Origin: Pedobacter zeae | GTDB lineage: Bacteria; Bacteroidota; Bacteroidia; Sphingobacteriales; Sphingobacteriaceae | Length of the DNA: 64,000 nt | Direction: 5' to 3' | NCBI RefSeq assembly: GCF_014196715.1 | Contig: NZ_JACIEF010000002.1 | Location: 1,427,671-1,491,670 of the forward strand | Shown: positions 1-9,245 of the stretch, in pieces | Numbering within the stretch: position 1 is the first letter of the stretch | Layout: the number at the start of each line of letters is the position of its first letter | Notes under the pieces: generated by a model | The model's database searches: none | What the model was told of the DNA's origin: nothing | The model's input: only the letters and a program-made list of their open reading frames with translations | Program-made: the position numbers and the translations under genes

Positions 1-1
1 T

Positions 2-1912
2 CTCGAGGGTTGGGATAGGGATTGGAATTATGTAAATAAATTAAGTACGGCCTACTATTCGAGACTGAATGAGGGCCAATATAAATTACACATTAAGAGT
101 ACCGATACCGAAGGTGCCTGGAGTAATAACGAAAAAATTGTAACCATTACCATCTTGCCACCCTGGTACCGCACCTGGTGGGCTTATACCATTTACCTGA
201 TTTTAGGCTCATCCTTATTTTATCTTTTCCAAACCTACCGCAACAGGCAGAGAAGACTCAGGCACGAGGTCGAAATTACCAACCTTAAAATGGAACGCGA
301 AAAAGACCTGAATGAAAAGAAACTAAATTTCTTTACCAACATTTCGCATGAGCTGAGAACCCCTTTAACTTTAATCGTTAATCCGATTAAAGATATCATC
401 AATAAAAAAGAAGCAGGGACAGAGAAAAACGACTTAAATGTAGTTTACCGCAATTCGAGAAGGTTATTAAGCCTGGTAGACCAGTTATTGCTGTTCAGAA
501 AGACAGAAAGCGAAAACGACGCGTTAAAAATTGTCAGGATCAACCTGTATAAATTTACAAAAGAGATCTTTCTTTGTTTTAATTATCTGGCGAAACAGAA
601 CCACATCGAATACACTTTTGAATGCGAGGAAGAAGATCTGGATATTTATGCAGATAAAGACAAACTCGAAATTGTTTTTTTTAACCTGCTCTCGAATGCA
701 CTTAAGTTTACTCCGAAAGGCGGCTTTGTGAAATTTAGTGTTAAAACACTTGGCAGGCGTGTGCAGATTGAGGTGAGCGACAGTGGGCCTGGTATTCCGG
801 CACATGTGGGCGAAAAATTATTCGATAAATTTTATAAAGTGATGTCGAACGAATCGCTAAAAATGGGGTTCGGTATCGGGCTTTATCTGGCCAAAAACTT
901 TGTAGAATTGCATAAGGGTAAAATTTCGTTCCGTTCCAACCAGGGAAAGGGGACCATATTTTTAATCGATATTCCGGTAGGCGAACCGAACCTGCAGCAC
1001 AATGGTGTTTTCCAGAACGAATTAACCTATGTAAACGAGCTCATTGCGCAGGAAGAAGAAGCTGAAGAAAATAATGATGCCGAGCATATGGGTAATCTCG
1101 AATTGCTTATTTCAGATTTACACTCCATTTTGGTGATTGATGATAACCTGGACATTATTGACTACATCAAGCACATTTTTCAGGATAATTTCAAAATTTA
1201 TAAGGCCGAGAATGGAATAGAGGGATTGAAACTTTGTAAAGAATACCTGCCTGATATTGTCATATCAGATGTAAACATGGATGGCCTCAACGGTATCGAA
1301 CTCTGTAAGGCAATTAAAGACGATTCTGCCCTGAGCCATATTCCGGTAATCCTGCTTACCGGCGACCCTAGTCCGGAAGTAAAACTTAAAGGAATTGAAG
1401 TTGGTGCCTACGATTTTATCAGTAAACCTTTCGATAAAGAGCTTTTTACGGCCAAAATTAATGGCATTATTAAAAACAGGACCAATCTCCAGTCTTATTT
1501 CTACAACGAGATAACCCTGAAGAGCGATGTGCACAAAGTATCGCAGGAGGATAAAGGTTTTCTTCAAAAGTGCATCACCATTATTGAAGACAACCTGATG
1601 GAAGACAGCTTTAACGTAAAAACACTGGCTGCCGATCTTGGAATGAGCCATTCTAATCTTTACAAAAAAATTAAAGCTACTTCTGGCCAGTCTATAAATG
1701 GTTTCATCCGTTTTATCAGGTTAAGAAAAGCAGCCGAATTGTTAATTAATACCAATTTAAATATTAACGAAGCGGCCTTTAGGGTAGGAATAAATGATAG
1801 TAAATATTTTAGGGAGCAGTTTCAGAAACTGTTTAAGTTAACGCCCTCGGAGTTTATTAAAAAACACCGGAGAAGCTTTCATAAATACTATAATATTAAT
1901 GCGACCACATAA
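2..1912 (+). CDS. Hybrid two-component system sensor-regulator (HTCS), 5' end outside window
   Basis: The frame is open from base 2, so this is the last 636 residues of a longer gene; the apparent start at 155 is only an internal TTG. In order I see the end of a periplasmic Y_Y_Y-type beta-sandwich (residues 1-50), one membrane helix (about 56-78), a HisKA domain with the H-box FFTNISHELRTPL (His codon 347-349), a HATPase_c domain with GFGIGLYLAKNF, a receiver domain with DVNMDG (phospho-Asp codon 1268-1270), and a C-terminal AraC-type double helix-turn-helix ending in a typical YFREQFQKLFKLTPSEF segment. Proteins of this build sense PUL-derived oligosaccharides in the periplasm and activate the adjacent PUL. 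All phosphotransfer residues look intact. It lies directly upstream of the PUL on the same strand, so it is probably its regulator (inference). Confidence 0.95.
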   Translation, partial: LEGWDRDWNYVNKLSTAYYSRLNEGQYKLHIKSTDTEGAWSNNEKIVTITILPPWYRTWWAYTIYLILGSSLFYLFQTYRNRQRRLRHEVEITNLKMEREKDLNEKKLNFFTNISHELRTPLTLIVNPIKDIINKKEAGTEKNDLNVVYRNSRRLLSLVDQLLLFRKTESENDALKIVRINLYKFTKEIFLCFNYLAKQNHIEYTFECEEEDLDIYADKDKLEIVFFNLLSNALKFTPKGGFVKFSVKTLGRRVQIEVSDSGPGIPAHVGEKLFDKFYKVMSNESLKMGFGIGLYLAKNFVELHKGKISFRSNQGKGTIFLIDIPVGEPNLQHNGVFQNELTYVNELIAQEEEAEENNDAEHMGNLELLISDLHSILVIDDNLDIIDYIKHIFQDNFKIYKAENGIEGLKLCKEYLPDIVISDVNMDGLNGIELCKAIKDDSALSHIPVILLTGDPSPEVKLKGIEVGAYDFISKPFDKELFTAKINGIIKNRTNLQSYFYNEITLKSDVHKVSQEDKGFLQKCITIIEDNLMEDSFNVKTLAADLGMSHSNLYKKIKATSGQSINGFIRFIRLRKAAELLINTNLNINEAAFRVGINDSKYFREQFQKLFKLTPSEFIKKHRRSFHKYYNINATT

Positions 1913-1955
1913 AAGTTACGCTATTTTGGCCTTTAAAAGGCATTTATCTTAAAAC

Positions 1956-1985
1956 GCCCCCTGCAAAGTATGATTTAGCCCCCTG
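1956..1985 (+). promoter_or_regulatory. C-rich direct repeat, possible regulator site
   Basis: GCCCCCTG occurs at 1956-1963 and again at 1978-1985, a period of 22 bp or about two helical turns, 70-100 bp upstream of the first PUL enzyme gene. AraC-type output domains often bind direct repeats on one DNA face. Assignment to the neighbouring HTCS is inference. Confidence 0.35.
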
Positions 1986-2053
1986 TGTAAAGTTTAAAAA
2001 TTTCGGTACTTCGGCTTTACCAAACACAAAAAAGAGAAGCCTGAACTATTTTA

Positions 2054-3376
2054 ATGTATCAACCCTCGAGTAAAAGTATATTGCTAACCTGTGCGTTTAT
2101 AAGTATCAGTATACTGAGTATTGCACAAACACCAAAACTGAGTACCATTGCCGGTAACGGCTGGGCAAACAACTCGGTAAACACGGTTATTTTTCGTAAA
2201 AATTCGTTGGTCAGCTTTAATGGTAACCAATATGCAGCTTATTATGATCAGGAGCAAAATGTGGTATTGGCTAAACGCAAAATCGGTTCAGCCCGCTGGA
2301 CATTAGTGACTACACCCTATAAAGGCGATGCTACCGATGCCCATAAGTCAATCAGTATCATGGTAGATGGCAATGGTTTTCTTCATATTGCCTGGGGCCA
2401 GCATAATAATCGTTTAAATTATGCCAAATCGGTTTCGGCAGGTTCATTAACTTTAGGCGATAAAGAGAATATGCTCTCTGTAAAAGAAAATAAGGTCAGC
2501 TATCCGGAGTTTTATAAACTGGCTAACGGCGATCTTTTGTTTTTTTATCGTGATGGAGGCTCTGGCAATGGAAACCTGATGATCAACCGTTATAACTTAA
2601 AGACCAAAAAGTGGATTCGTGTACAGGATGGCATGATAGACGGTGAAGGCCAGCGCAATGCATATTGGCAGGTTGCTGTAGATCAGGCAGGTACGATCCA
2701 TTTATCGTGGGTATGGCGCGAAAGCCCCGATGTAGCCAGTAACCACGATTTATGTTATGCTAAATCAACCGATGGAGGTATAAGCTGGGTAAAATCTGAT
2801 AATGAAAAGTATGAGCTTCCCATTACGGCGGCCAATGCAGAGTATGCATTTAAAATTCCGCAGAGAAGTGAGCTGATTAACCAGACCTCGATGTTTGCCG
2901 ATGCCAAAGGCAAGGTATTTATTGCAGGTTATTGGCGCGGCGCTAACGAAATGGGGCCTCAGTACCACCTTGTTTTTAAAACCGATAGCAGCTGGAAGGT
3001 TAGTAACCTTAATTTTAGAAAAACAACGTTTAGCTTAAGTGGTACCGGTACCAAGCGGATTCCGATTTCGCGGCCACAGATTATCGTTTGGCCAAATGGA
3101 AGTCATTATGCCGCAGGTTTATTGTTTAGGGATGCTGAACGTGGAAACAAGGTATCTATTGCATTAAACGATGATCTCGGAACAGAAAACTGGAAGATTA
3201 AAGACCTTGTCAAAACGGGTGTGGGCGACTGGGAACCTACTTATGATACCGAACTTTGGAAAACTAAAAGAATGTTGAGCCTATTTATACAAAATGTTAC
3301 CCAGGTAGATGGCGAAGGAAAAGCGAACCAGGCACCTACACAGGTGCAGGTATTAGATTGGAAACCAGAAAAATAA
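2054..3376 (+). CDS. Secreted BNR_4-family beta-propeller protein, possible rhamnose-glucuronate lyase
   Basis: 440 residues with an N-terminal signal peptide ending near ISILSIAQ. The whole mature part matches the BNR_4 type of seven-bladed propeller: an early DAHKS, then GFLHIAWGQHNN with two histidines near an invariant W, and repeated G-x-x-Y/F-A-G strands. As far as I recall, this fold includes polysaccharide lyases such as family PL42, which removes terminal rhamnose from glucuronic acid of arabinogalactan protein by beta-elimination. The neighbouring GH105 would clear the unsaturated uronate such a lyase leaves. Lyase activity is inferred from fold and context; a binding role or another uronate-linked substrate is possible. 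It is the first gene after the regulator, and the next gene starts 19 bases after its stop. Confidence 0.75.
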   Translation: MYQPSSKSILLTCAFISISILSIAQTPKLSTIAGNGWANNSVNTVIFRKNSLVSFNGNQYAAYYDQEQNVVLAKRKIGSARWTLVTTPYKGDATDAHKSISIMVDGNGFLHIAWGQHNNRLNYAKSVSAGSLTLGDKENMLSVKENKVSYPEFYKLANGDLLFFYRDGGSGNGNLMINRYNLKTKKWIRVQDGMIDGEGQRNAYWQVAVDQAGTIHLSWVWRESPDVASNHDLCYAKSTDGGISWVKSDNEKYELPITAANAEYAFKIPQRSELINQTSMFADAKGKVFIAGYWRGANEMGPQYHLVFKTDSSWKVSNLNFRKTTFSLSGTGTKRIPISRPQIIVWPNGSHYAAGLLFRDAERGNKVSIALNDDLGTENWKIKDLVKTGVGDWEPTYDTELWKTKRMLSLFIQNVTQVDGEGKANQAPTQVQVLDWKPEK

Positions 3377-3395
3377 AACATTAACTACCGCACAA

Positions 3396-5567
3396 ATGAA
3401 ATATCCATTAGCAAAATATATCCTTTTTTTCGTACTGATCGTTTTATCAGGTACAATTGCTGCACAACCTCAAAAATCTGTTAGGCGCACAGCAGAATCA
3501 AAAGAAAATGTGGCTTATCTTTTTACCTATTTCACCGGAAATTCGAAAGCAGAGGAGGCCATTCGTTTTGCGGTGAGTACCGATGGTTATCACTACAAAG
3601 CTTTAAACTACAACAATCCGGTTATTTCTTCCGAAAAAATCAGTAGCACAGGTGGTGTCCGCGACCCGCATATTCTCCGGGGCGAAGATGGCAAAACCTT
3701 TTATATGGTAGCTACCGATATGGTTTCGGCCAATGGCTGGAACTCGAACAGGGCAATGGTACTCCTGAAATCGAATGATCTGATCCACTGGACATCAGCA
3801 GTTGTTAATATCCAAAAGCGTTTTCCAAACAACGAAAATCTGCTGCGCGTTTGGGCACCGCAAACCATTTACGATAAAACAACCAAAAAATATATGATTT
3901 ATTGGTCGATGAAACATGGCGACGACCCCGATAAAATTTATTATGCTTACGCCAATGCTGATTTTACCGACCTGGAAACCACCCCGAAGCAACTCTTTTT
4001 TAGTCCAACCAACAGTGCCTGCATTGATGGCGACATTATTTACGATAAAGGAAAATACAACCTGTTCTTTAAAACAGAAGGTAACGGCAATGGCATTAAA
4101 AAAGCCGTTTCTGATCAACTAACCGGAGGGTATGTATTACAGGACAAGTACCTGCAGCAAACCAAAGAAGCGGTAGAAGGGGCAGGAGTTTTTAAGTTAA
4201 ACCATAGCGATGAGTATATCTTGATGTATGATGTGTACATGAAAGGCCGTTACCAGTTTACCAAAAGTAAAGATTTAATAAATTTTAGTGTGGTTGATCA
4301 GGATGTTACAATGGATTTTCATCCCAGACATGGAACTATTTTGCCAATTACCCAACCGGAACTAAGCCGCTTACTTAGTCAGTGGTATACCGTCGAATCG
4401 GTGTTACAAACTGCACAAAACAAGTCGATCAATAAGAATAACATCGTTTTGGATAGTATCAATCAGAAACTTTACCTTCCGGTAAACTACGGAACAAACG
4501 TAAAGGCTTTTGATCCACAATTTAATACCTTTAAGCAAATCGGCATCACGCCGAAAGGAAAAATAGATTTTTCCAATGGCCCGGTAAAAATTAAGGTGAG
4601 TATTCCTGGTCAGCAAGCCAAAACCTACGAAGTAAGCGTTGCAGTAGCCAATAACCCCATGCTAAAAGGCTATTATGCTGATCCTGAAATTTTATATTCC
4701 AATAAAACTTCTAAATATTATATCTACCCAACCAGTGATGGTTTTGATAACTGGAGTGGAACTTATTTTAAAAGTTTTTCATCAACCGACCTGGTTAACT
4801 GGAAAGATGAAGGCACGATATTAGACCTCCAAAAGGACGTTTCATGGGCAAAAAGGAATGCATGGGCACCTACTATTATCGAAAAGAAAGTAAATGGGGC
4901 CTATAAATATTACTATTATTTCACCGCTGCGCAAAAAATTGGTGTTGCCATTGCCGATGATCCGGCCGGACCGTTTAAGGATAGTGGAAAGGCCTTGATT
5001 GCCAGTAAACCAAGGGGGATAAAAGGTGGGCAGGAGATCGATCCCGATGTATTTAACGATCCTAAAACCAATAAAAATTATTTGTACTGGGGTAATGGTT
5101 ATATGGCCGTTGCTCCGCTAAATGATGATATGGTTTCGATTGATACCAGTGCAATTAAGATAATTACCCCCGATAAAAGCTTTAGAGAAGGTACCGAAGT
5201 GTTTTACCGGAATGGAAAATATTACTTCTTATGGTCGGAAGATGATACGCGAAGCGAGAATTACCGGGTAAGATATGGTTTTTCTGACTCGCCTACAGGA
5301 AAAATAACCATTCCCGAAAACAACCTGGTTTTGGCCAAAGATGTTGCACAGGGTATTTATGGTACAGGCCATAACAGTGTAATTAAAGTTAACGGAAAAG
5401 ACGAGTGGTACATGGTTTACCATCGTTTTACCCGGCCAAAAGGAATTTCGATGGGAAGTGCTGCAGGCTATAACCGCGAAGTTTGCATCGATAGAATGGA
5501 ATTTAATGCGGATGGAACCATTAAGCCTGTTAGACCAACCGTTAATGGCATTAAACCGATACACTAA
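3396..5567 (+). CDS. Secreted tandem GH43 protein, two five-bladed propeller domains
   Basis: 723 residues with a signal peptide (hydrophobic core ILFFVLIVLSGTIAAQ). Two separate GH43 domains are visible. The N-terminal one (about 38-330) has the catalytic triad pattern as GGVRDPHIL, CIDGDII and VEGAGVF; the C-terminal one (about 420-715) has YADPEIL, EIDPDVF and REGTEVFY. Both therefore look active. Between them lies a short beta-rich linker (about 345-415) ending in a KTYEVSVAV strand, like small Ig-like modules in other Bacteroidota GH43 proteins. GH43 enzymes are alpha-L-arabinofuranosidases, beta-xylosidases or galactan exo-hydrolases; an arabinose-removing role is the likeliest in this locus. 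The stop codon overlaps the next start in TAATG, so translation is probably coupled to the GH105 gene. Confidence 0.88.
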   Translation: MKYPLAKYILFFVLIVLSGTIAAQPQKSVRRTAESKENVAYLFTYFTGNSKAEEAIRFAVSTDGYHYKALNYNNPVISSEKISSTGGVRDPHILRGEDGKTFYMVATDMVSANGWNSNRAMVLLKSNDLIHWTSAVVNIQKRFPNNENLLRVWAPQTIYDKTTKKYMIYWSMKHGDDPDKIYYAYANADFTDLETTPKQLFFSPTNSACIDGDIIYDKGKYNLFFKTEGNGNGIKKAVSDQLTGGYVLQDKYLQQTKEAVEGAGVFKLNHSDEYILMYDVYMKGRYQFTKSKDLINFSVVDQDVTMDFHPRHGTILPITQPELSRLLSQWYTVESVLQTAQNKSINKNNIVLDSINQKLYLPVNYGTNVKAFDPQFNTFKQIGITPKGKIDFSNGPVKIKVSIPGQQAKTYEVSVAVANNPMLKGYYADPEILYSNKTSKYYIYPTSDGFDNWSGTYFKSFSSTDLVNWKDEGTILDLQKDVSWAKRNAWAPTIIEKKVNGAYKYYYYFTAAQKIGVAIADDPAGPFKDSGKALIASKPRGIKGGQEIDPDVFNDPKTNKNYLYWGNGYMAVAPLNDDMVSIDTSAIKIITPDKSFREGTEVFYRNGKYYFLWSEDDTRSENYRVRYGFSDSPTGKITIPENNLVLAKDVAQGIYGTGHNSVIKVNGKDEWYMVYHRFTRPKGISMGSAAGYNREVCIDRMEFNADGTIKPVRPTVNGIKPIH

Positions 5568-6700
5568 TGAATTTAAAATTATATAAAGCGTTTTTCTTAC
5601 TCTTTTTCTCCGCAACTGTGGCTGTAAATGCCCAAAAGCTGCAACCTAAAGAAGAAGTGCTTGAAATGATCAACAGGGCAAATGCTTTTTGGCAAAGCAA
5701 TAATAAACCACAGGTACGTGCTTTTTGGGATCATGCAGCTTATCATACCGGGAATATGGCGGCTTATGAAATTACTAAAAATGAAGCCTACCGTAAATAT
5801 TCAGAAGATTGGGCAGAACATAACAAATGGATGGGCGCAAAATCGACCGATAAATCAAACTGGAAGTATAAATACGGGGAAACAGATGAATATGTATTGT
5901 TTGGCGATTGGCAGATTTGCTTTCAAACCTATATCGATCTATATCATTTAAAACCAGAAGAATATAAAATTGCAAGGGCAAAAGAGGTAATGCAATATGA
6001 AATGAGTACCCCCAATAACGATTATTGGTGGTGGGCCGATGGCCTGTACATGGTAATGCCCGTAATGACCAAGCTTTACAAGGTAACCGGCGATCAAAAA
6101 TACCTGGATAAACTGTACGAATATTTTATGTATGCCAACAGCATTATGTACGATAAAAAAGAAAAGCTTTATTACAGGGATGCCAAATATGTTTATCCGA
6201 AACATAAAAGTATCAATGGTAAAAAAGATTTTTGGGCAAGGGGCGATGGTTGGGTGTTTGCAGGTTTGGCAAAAGTGCTGAAAGATCTGCCTCTTACAGA
6301 TCCACACCGGAACGAATACCTGACCAAATACCGCAACATGGCCAAAGCAATCGTTAAAAGTCAGCAGGCAGAGGGCTATTGGACAAGAAGTATCCTCGAT
6401 CCGCAACATGCACCAGGACCCGAAACCAGTGGAACTGCTTTCTTTACTTATGGTTTGTTATGGGGCATAAATAATGGTTATTTAAAAGAAAAAAACTATT
6501 GGCCGGCAGCACAGAAAGCCTGGACATATTTAACCCAAACCGCATTACAGCCTAATGGTAAACTGGGGTATGTGCAGCCCATAGGAGAAAAAGCCATTCC
6601 CGGGCAGGTAGTTGATGTAAACTCGACTGCGAATTTTGGTGTAGGCGCATTTTTATTGGCAGGAAGTGAAATGTACCGCTATTTATCGAACAAAAATTAA
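5567..6700 (+). CDS. GH105 unsaturated glucuronyl/galacturonyl hydrolase
   Basis: 377 residues with a signal peptide cleaving after VNA. The sequence follows the GH105 (alpha/alpha)6 barrel throughout, with the diagnostic WWWADGLYM carrying the presumed catalytic Asp158, the DFWARGDGW segment and the ETSGTAFFTYG segment. These enzymes hydrate the 4,5-double bond of unsaturated uronic acids left by polysaccharide lyases, releasing a keto-sugar. The pairing with the BNR_4 candidate lyase two genes upstream supports a Rha-GlcA or similar uronate cap as the substrate. The start overlaps the previous stop by one base; the GH154 gene begins six bases after its stop. Family assignment is firm; the exact uronate is not shown. 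Confidence 0.92.
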   Translation: MNLKLYKAFFLLFFSATVAVNAQKLQPKEEVLEMINRANAFWQSNNKPQVRAFWDHAAYHTGNMAAYEITKNEAYRKYSEDWAEHNKWMGAKSTDKSNWKYKYGETDEYVLFGDWQICFQTYIDLYHLKPEEYKIARAKEVMQYEMSTPNNDYWWWADGLYMVMPVMTKLYKVTGDQKYLDKLYEYFMYANSIMYDKKEKLYYRDAKYVYPKHKSINGKKDFWARGDGWVFAGLAKVLKDLPLTDPHRNEYLTKYRNMAKAIVKSQQAEGYWTRSILDPQHAPGPETSGTAFFTYGLLWGINNGYLKEKNYWPAAQKAWTYLTQTALQPNGKLGYVQPIGEKAIPGQVVDVNSTANFGVGAFLLAGSEMYRYLSNKN

Positions 6701-6706
6701 ATTTTT

Positions 6707-7963
6707 ATGGAGAAAATGAGACTTAAATATATTTTAATTACCGCTTTATTGATCATCTTAACCGGTGGATCTCTTTTTGCACAAAAGAAAGCGAAAAATA
6801 CCAAAGGTGCAGCTTTAAGCGATAGGCAGTTTTGGTTGCAGCAAATGGATAAAATGGTAAAGCCTGTTTTATACAATTTAGCTAACGACAGTTTAAGGAT
6901 AGCGATGCCCAAGGTTACCTCTATTCACATCGATAACAGAGATCACCGCATTAAAGTACAATATGTAGAGGTTTTGGGCAGGGTTTTAAGTGGTATTGCA
7001 CCATGGTTGCAGTTAGAAGGAGGTTCGGCAGAAGAGGTGGCTTTACGGAAGCAATACCGGGAGTGGACCATTAAAGGGATAAAAAATGCATTGGATTCTA
7101 ATGCCAAAGATTTTATGACTTTCGATATTGGCGGTCAACAACTGGTAGATGCATCTTACATAGCCCTTGCGCTGATCCGTGCACCATGGCTTTGGGAAAA
7201 CCTCGATAAGAAAAACCAGCAGCTGATGATGCAATCTATCGTGACAACCAGAAGATTCAAACCTGTTTTCTCTAACTGGTTACTCTTTTCAGCAATGAAC
7301 GAGGCTTTTTTAGCCAGATTTGGCTATAACTGGGACCCCATGCGCGTTGATTATGCCCTGCAGCAAATGGAACAATGGTATACTGGCGATGGAATGTATA
7401 CCGACGGAACATCATACGCCTTCGATTATTACAATAGTTATGTTATCCATCCTTATCTGGCTACGCTGGCTAATATCTTGGGGCCGAAAACAAACAGCTA
7501 TAAAGAAATGTTCGAGAAGATTAAAAAACGTAATGAACGGTATGCCATCATCCAGGAAAGATTAATTAATGCCGATGGCACTTACCCTGCAACCGGCCGT
7601 TCCATTATTTACCGCGGCGCTGCATTTCATCATTTGGCCGATATGGCCTGGAGAAAAGCTTTGCCTAAACAGTTAAGTGCGGCACAGGTACGTTGCGCTT
7701 TAACAGCAGTAATCAGAAAAACTTTAGAAAGCCCTACCACCTATAAAAATGGCTGGTTAACAATAGGTTTGTATGGCGATCAGCCTAGTCTCGGCGATTT
7801 CTATAATAATCAGGGTAGCCCATACATCGCATCAAATATCTTTTTACCACTGGGTTTACCGGAATCAGACCCTTTTTGGGCCAACCCGGCTGAAAAATGG
7901 AGTGCGCAAAAAATCTGGAGCGGTGAGAATTTTGAGAACGATCACAGTGCCAGTTTAAAATAA
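6707..7963 (+). CDS. DUF2264 / GH154 family protein, probable beta-glucuronidase
   Basis: 418 residues with a signal peptide ending near GGSLFAQ. It matches the DUF2264 family over its length: DRQFWLQQMDKMVKPVL near the start, GRVLSGIAPWL, the QQLVDASYIALAL helix, NWLLFSAMNEAFL, and YTDGTSYAFDYYNSYVIHPYL in the middle. DUF2264 corresponds to CAZy GH154, for which beta-glucuronidase activity on arabinogalactan-type substrates has been reported. It sits between GH105 and the galactanase in a closely spaced plus-strand run. Start choice: ATG 6707, with a second ATG three codons later that would also give a signal peptide. I am sure of the family and only moderately sure of the activity. Confidence 0.85.
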   Translation: MEKMRLKYILITALLIILTGGSLFAQKKAKNTKGAALSDRQFWLQQMDKMVKPVLYNLANDSLRIAMPKVTSIHIDNRDHRIKVQYVEVLGRVLSGIAPWLQLEGGSAEEVALRKQYREWTIKGIKNALDSNAKDFMTFDIGGQQLVDASYIALALIRAPWLWENLDKKNQQLMMQSIVTTRRFKPVFSNWLLFSAMNEAFLARFGYNWDPMRVDYALQQMEQWYTGDGMYTDGTSYAFDYYNSYVIHPYLATLANILGPKTNSYKEMFEKIKKRNERYAIIQERLINADGTYPATGRSIIYRGAAFHHLADMAWRKALPKQLSAAQVRCALTAVIRKTLESPTTYKNGWLTIGLYGDQPSLGDFYNNQGSPYIASNIFLPLGLPESDPFWANPAEKWSAQKIWSGENFENDHSASLK

Positions 7964-8005
7964 TAGCGGATAACCGAATTAGAGTATTTATAATGTTAAA
8001 ATTAG

Positions 8006-9136
8006 TTGATTAAAATGATGAACAAGAGAATCAGTTTTGTTTTAGGATTTATAGCCCTTGGTTTGGGCTTAGGTAGTGATGTTTCTGCGCAGCAAACCTA
8101 TACCTCTTTTACGCCAGGTAAAATTTGGAAGGATGACAAAGGTGTTCATATCAACGCCCACGGCGGAGGGATTGTGGAGCATAAAGGCATTTATTATTGG
8201 TTTGGAGAGCATAAAATTGAAGGGGAAAAAGGAAATACGGCACAGGTTGGTGTGCATTGCTATTCATCAAAAGATTTGTACAACTGGAAAGATGAAGGCA
8301 TTGCCTTGTCGGTTTCTGAAGATTTGACCAGCGATATTGCCAAAGGCTGTATCCTCGAAAGGCCAAAAGTGGTATACAATAAGAAAACCAAAAAATTTGT
8401 AATGTGGTTTCACTTAGAGCTTTTGGGTAAAGGTTATGCAGCAGCCAGATCGGGTGTAGCCGTTGCCGATCGCCCAACCGGACCCTATACTTTTATTAAG
8501 AGCTATCGTCCGAATCCTGGTAAAATGCCTTTTTATGCTGCAGGTACCGCCGAAAACGATAAGGTTAACTGCGAGCAGCCAGCCAATAAAAGTGACGGTT
8601 TTTTCTGCAGGGATTTTCCTGGCGGACAAATGGCCAGAGATATGACCGTTTTCGTGGATGACGATGGAAAGGCTTATCATGTATTTTCGTCAGAAGAGAA
8701 TTTTACCTTGCATTTGGCCGAGCTAACCCCGGATTATTTAGGACATACCGGAAAATTTATCAGAATTTATGTAGGACAGCAAACCGAAGCACCAGCATTG
8801 TTTAAGAAAAATGGAACTTATTATATGATTGGTTCTGGTTGTACAGGCTGGGCACCAAATCCGGCCAGGTGGTTTAAAGCAAACTCGATCTGGGGGCCCT
8901 GGACTTATATGGGAAATCCTTGCCAGGGTGAAGGAGCTAAGCTAACCTATGGTGGGCAGAGTACCCATGTGTTACCGGTACCGGGCAAAAAGGGCGAATT
9001 TATTTTTATGGCAGATAAATGGGTACCAAAAAATGCAATTGATGGTCGTTATTTATGGTTGCCGATCAAATTTGAACAGGATAAAATTTCAATAAACTGG
9101 GCAGATGAATGGGATCTGAGCGTGTTTAAAAAGTAA
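8006..9136 (+). CDS. GH43 subfamily 24-like exo-beta-1,3-galactanase
   Basis: 376 residues with a signal peptide cleaving near DVSAQ. Hallmarks of GH43_24 are visible: INAHGGGIVEHKGIYYWFGE at the start of the propeller (about 49-68), LERPKVVY (Glu119), QTEAPALF (Glu261) and YGGQSTHV (Gln318). In this subfamily the usual catalytic base Asp is missing and a Gln takes part instead; the pattern here agrees. Members remove galactose or side-chain-bearing galactose from the non-reducing end of beta-1,3-galactan, the backbone of type II arabinogalactan. This gene is the best single indicator of the PUL target. ATG codons at 8015 and 8018 are alternative starts that keep the signal peptide. Confidence 0.88.
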   Translation: MIKMMNKRISFVLGFIALGLGLGSDVSAQQTYTSFTPGKIWKDDKGVHINAHGGGIVEHKGIYYWFGEHKIEGEKGNTAQVGVHCYSSKDLYNWKDEGIALSVSEDLTSDIAKGCILERPKVVYNKKTKKFVMWFHLELLGKGYAAARSGVAVADRPTGPYTFIKSYRPNPGKMPFYAAGTAENDKVNCEQPANKSDGFFCRDFPGGQMARDMTVFVDDDGKAYHVFSSEENFTLHLAELTPDYLGHTGKFIRIYVGQQTEAPALFKKNGTYYMIGSGCTGWAPNPARWFKANSIWGPWTYMGNPCQGEGAKLTYGGQSTHVLPVPGKKGEFIFMADKWVPKNAIDGRYLWLPIKFEQDKISINWADEWDLSVFKK

Positions 9137-9245
9137 GAAAAAAAGCAAAATTTTTATATAAACCTGGATGATGGATGCGTAAAAATACGCAAAATGGGAC
9201 TCTTTTTGCCCAAAATTCCGATCGTCTTAAAAACAACTTTTATAG

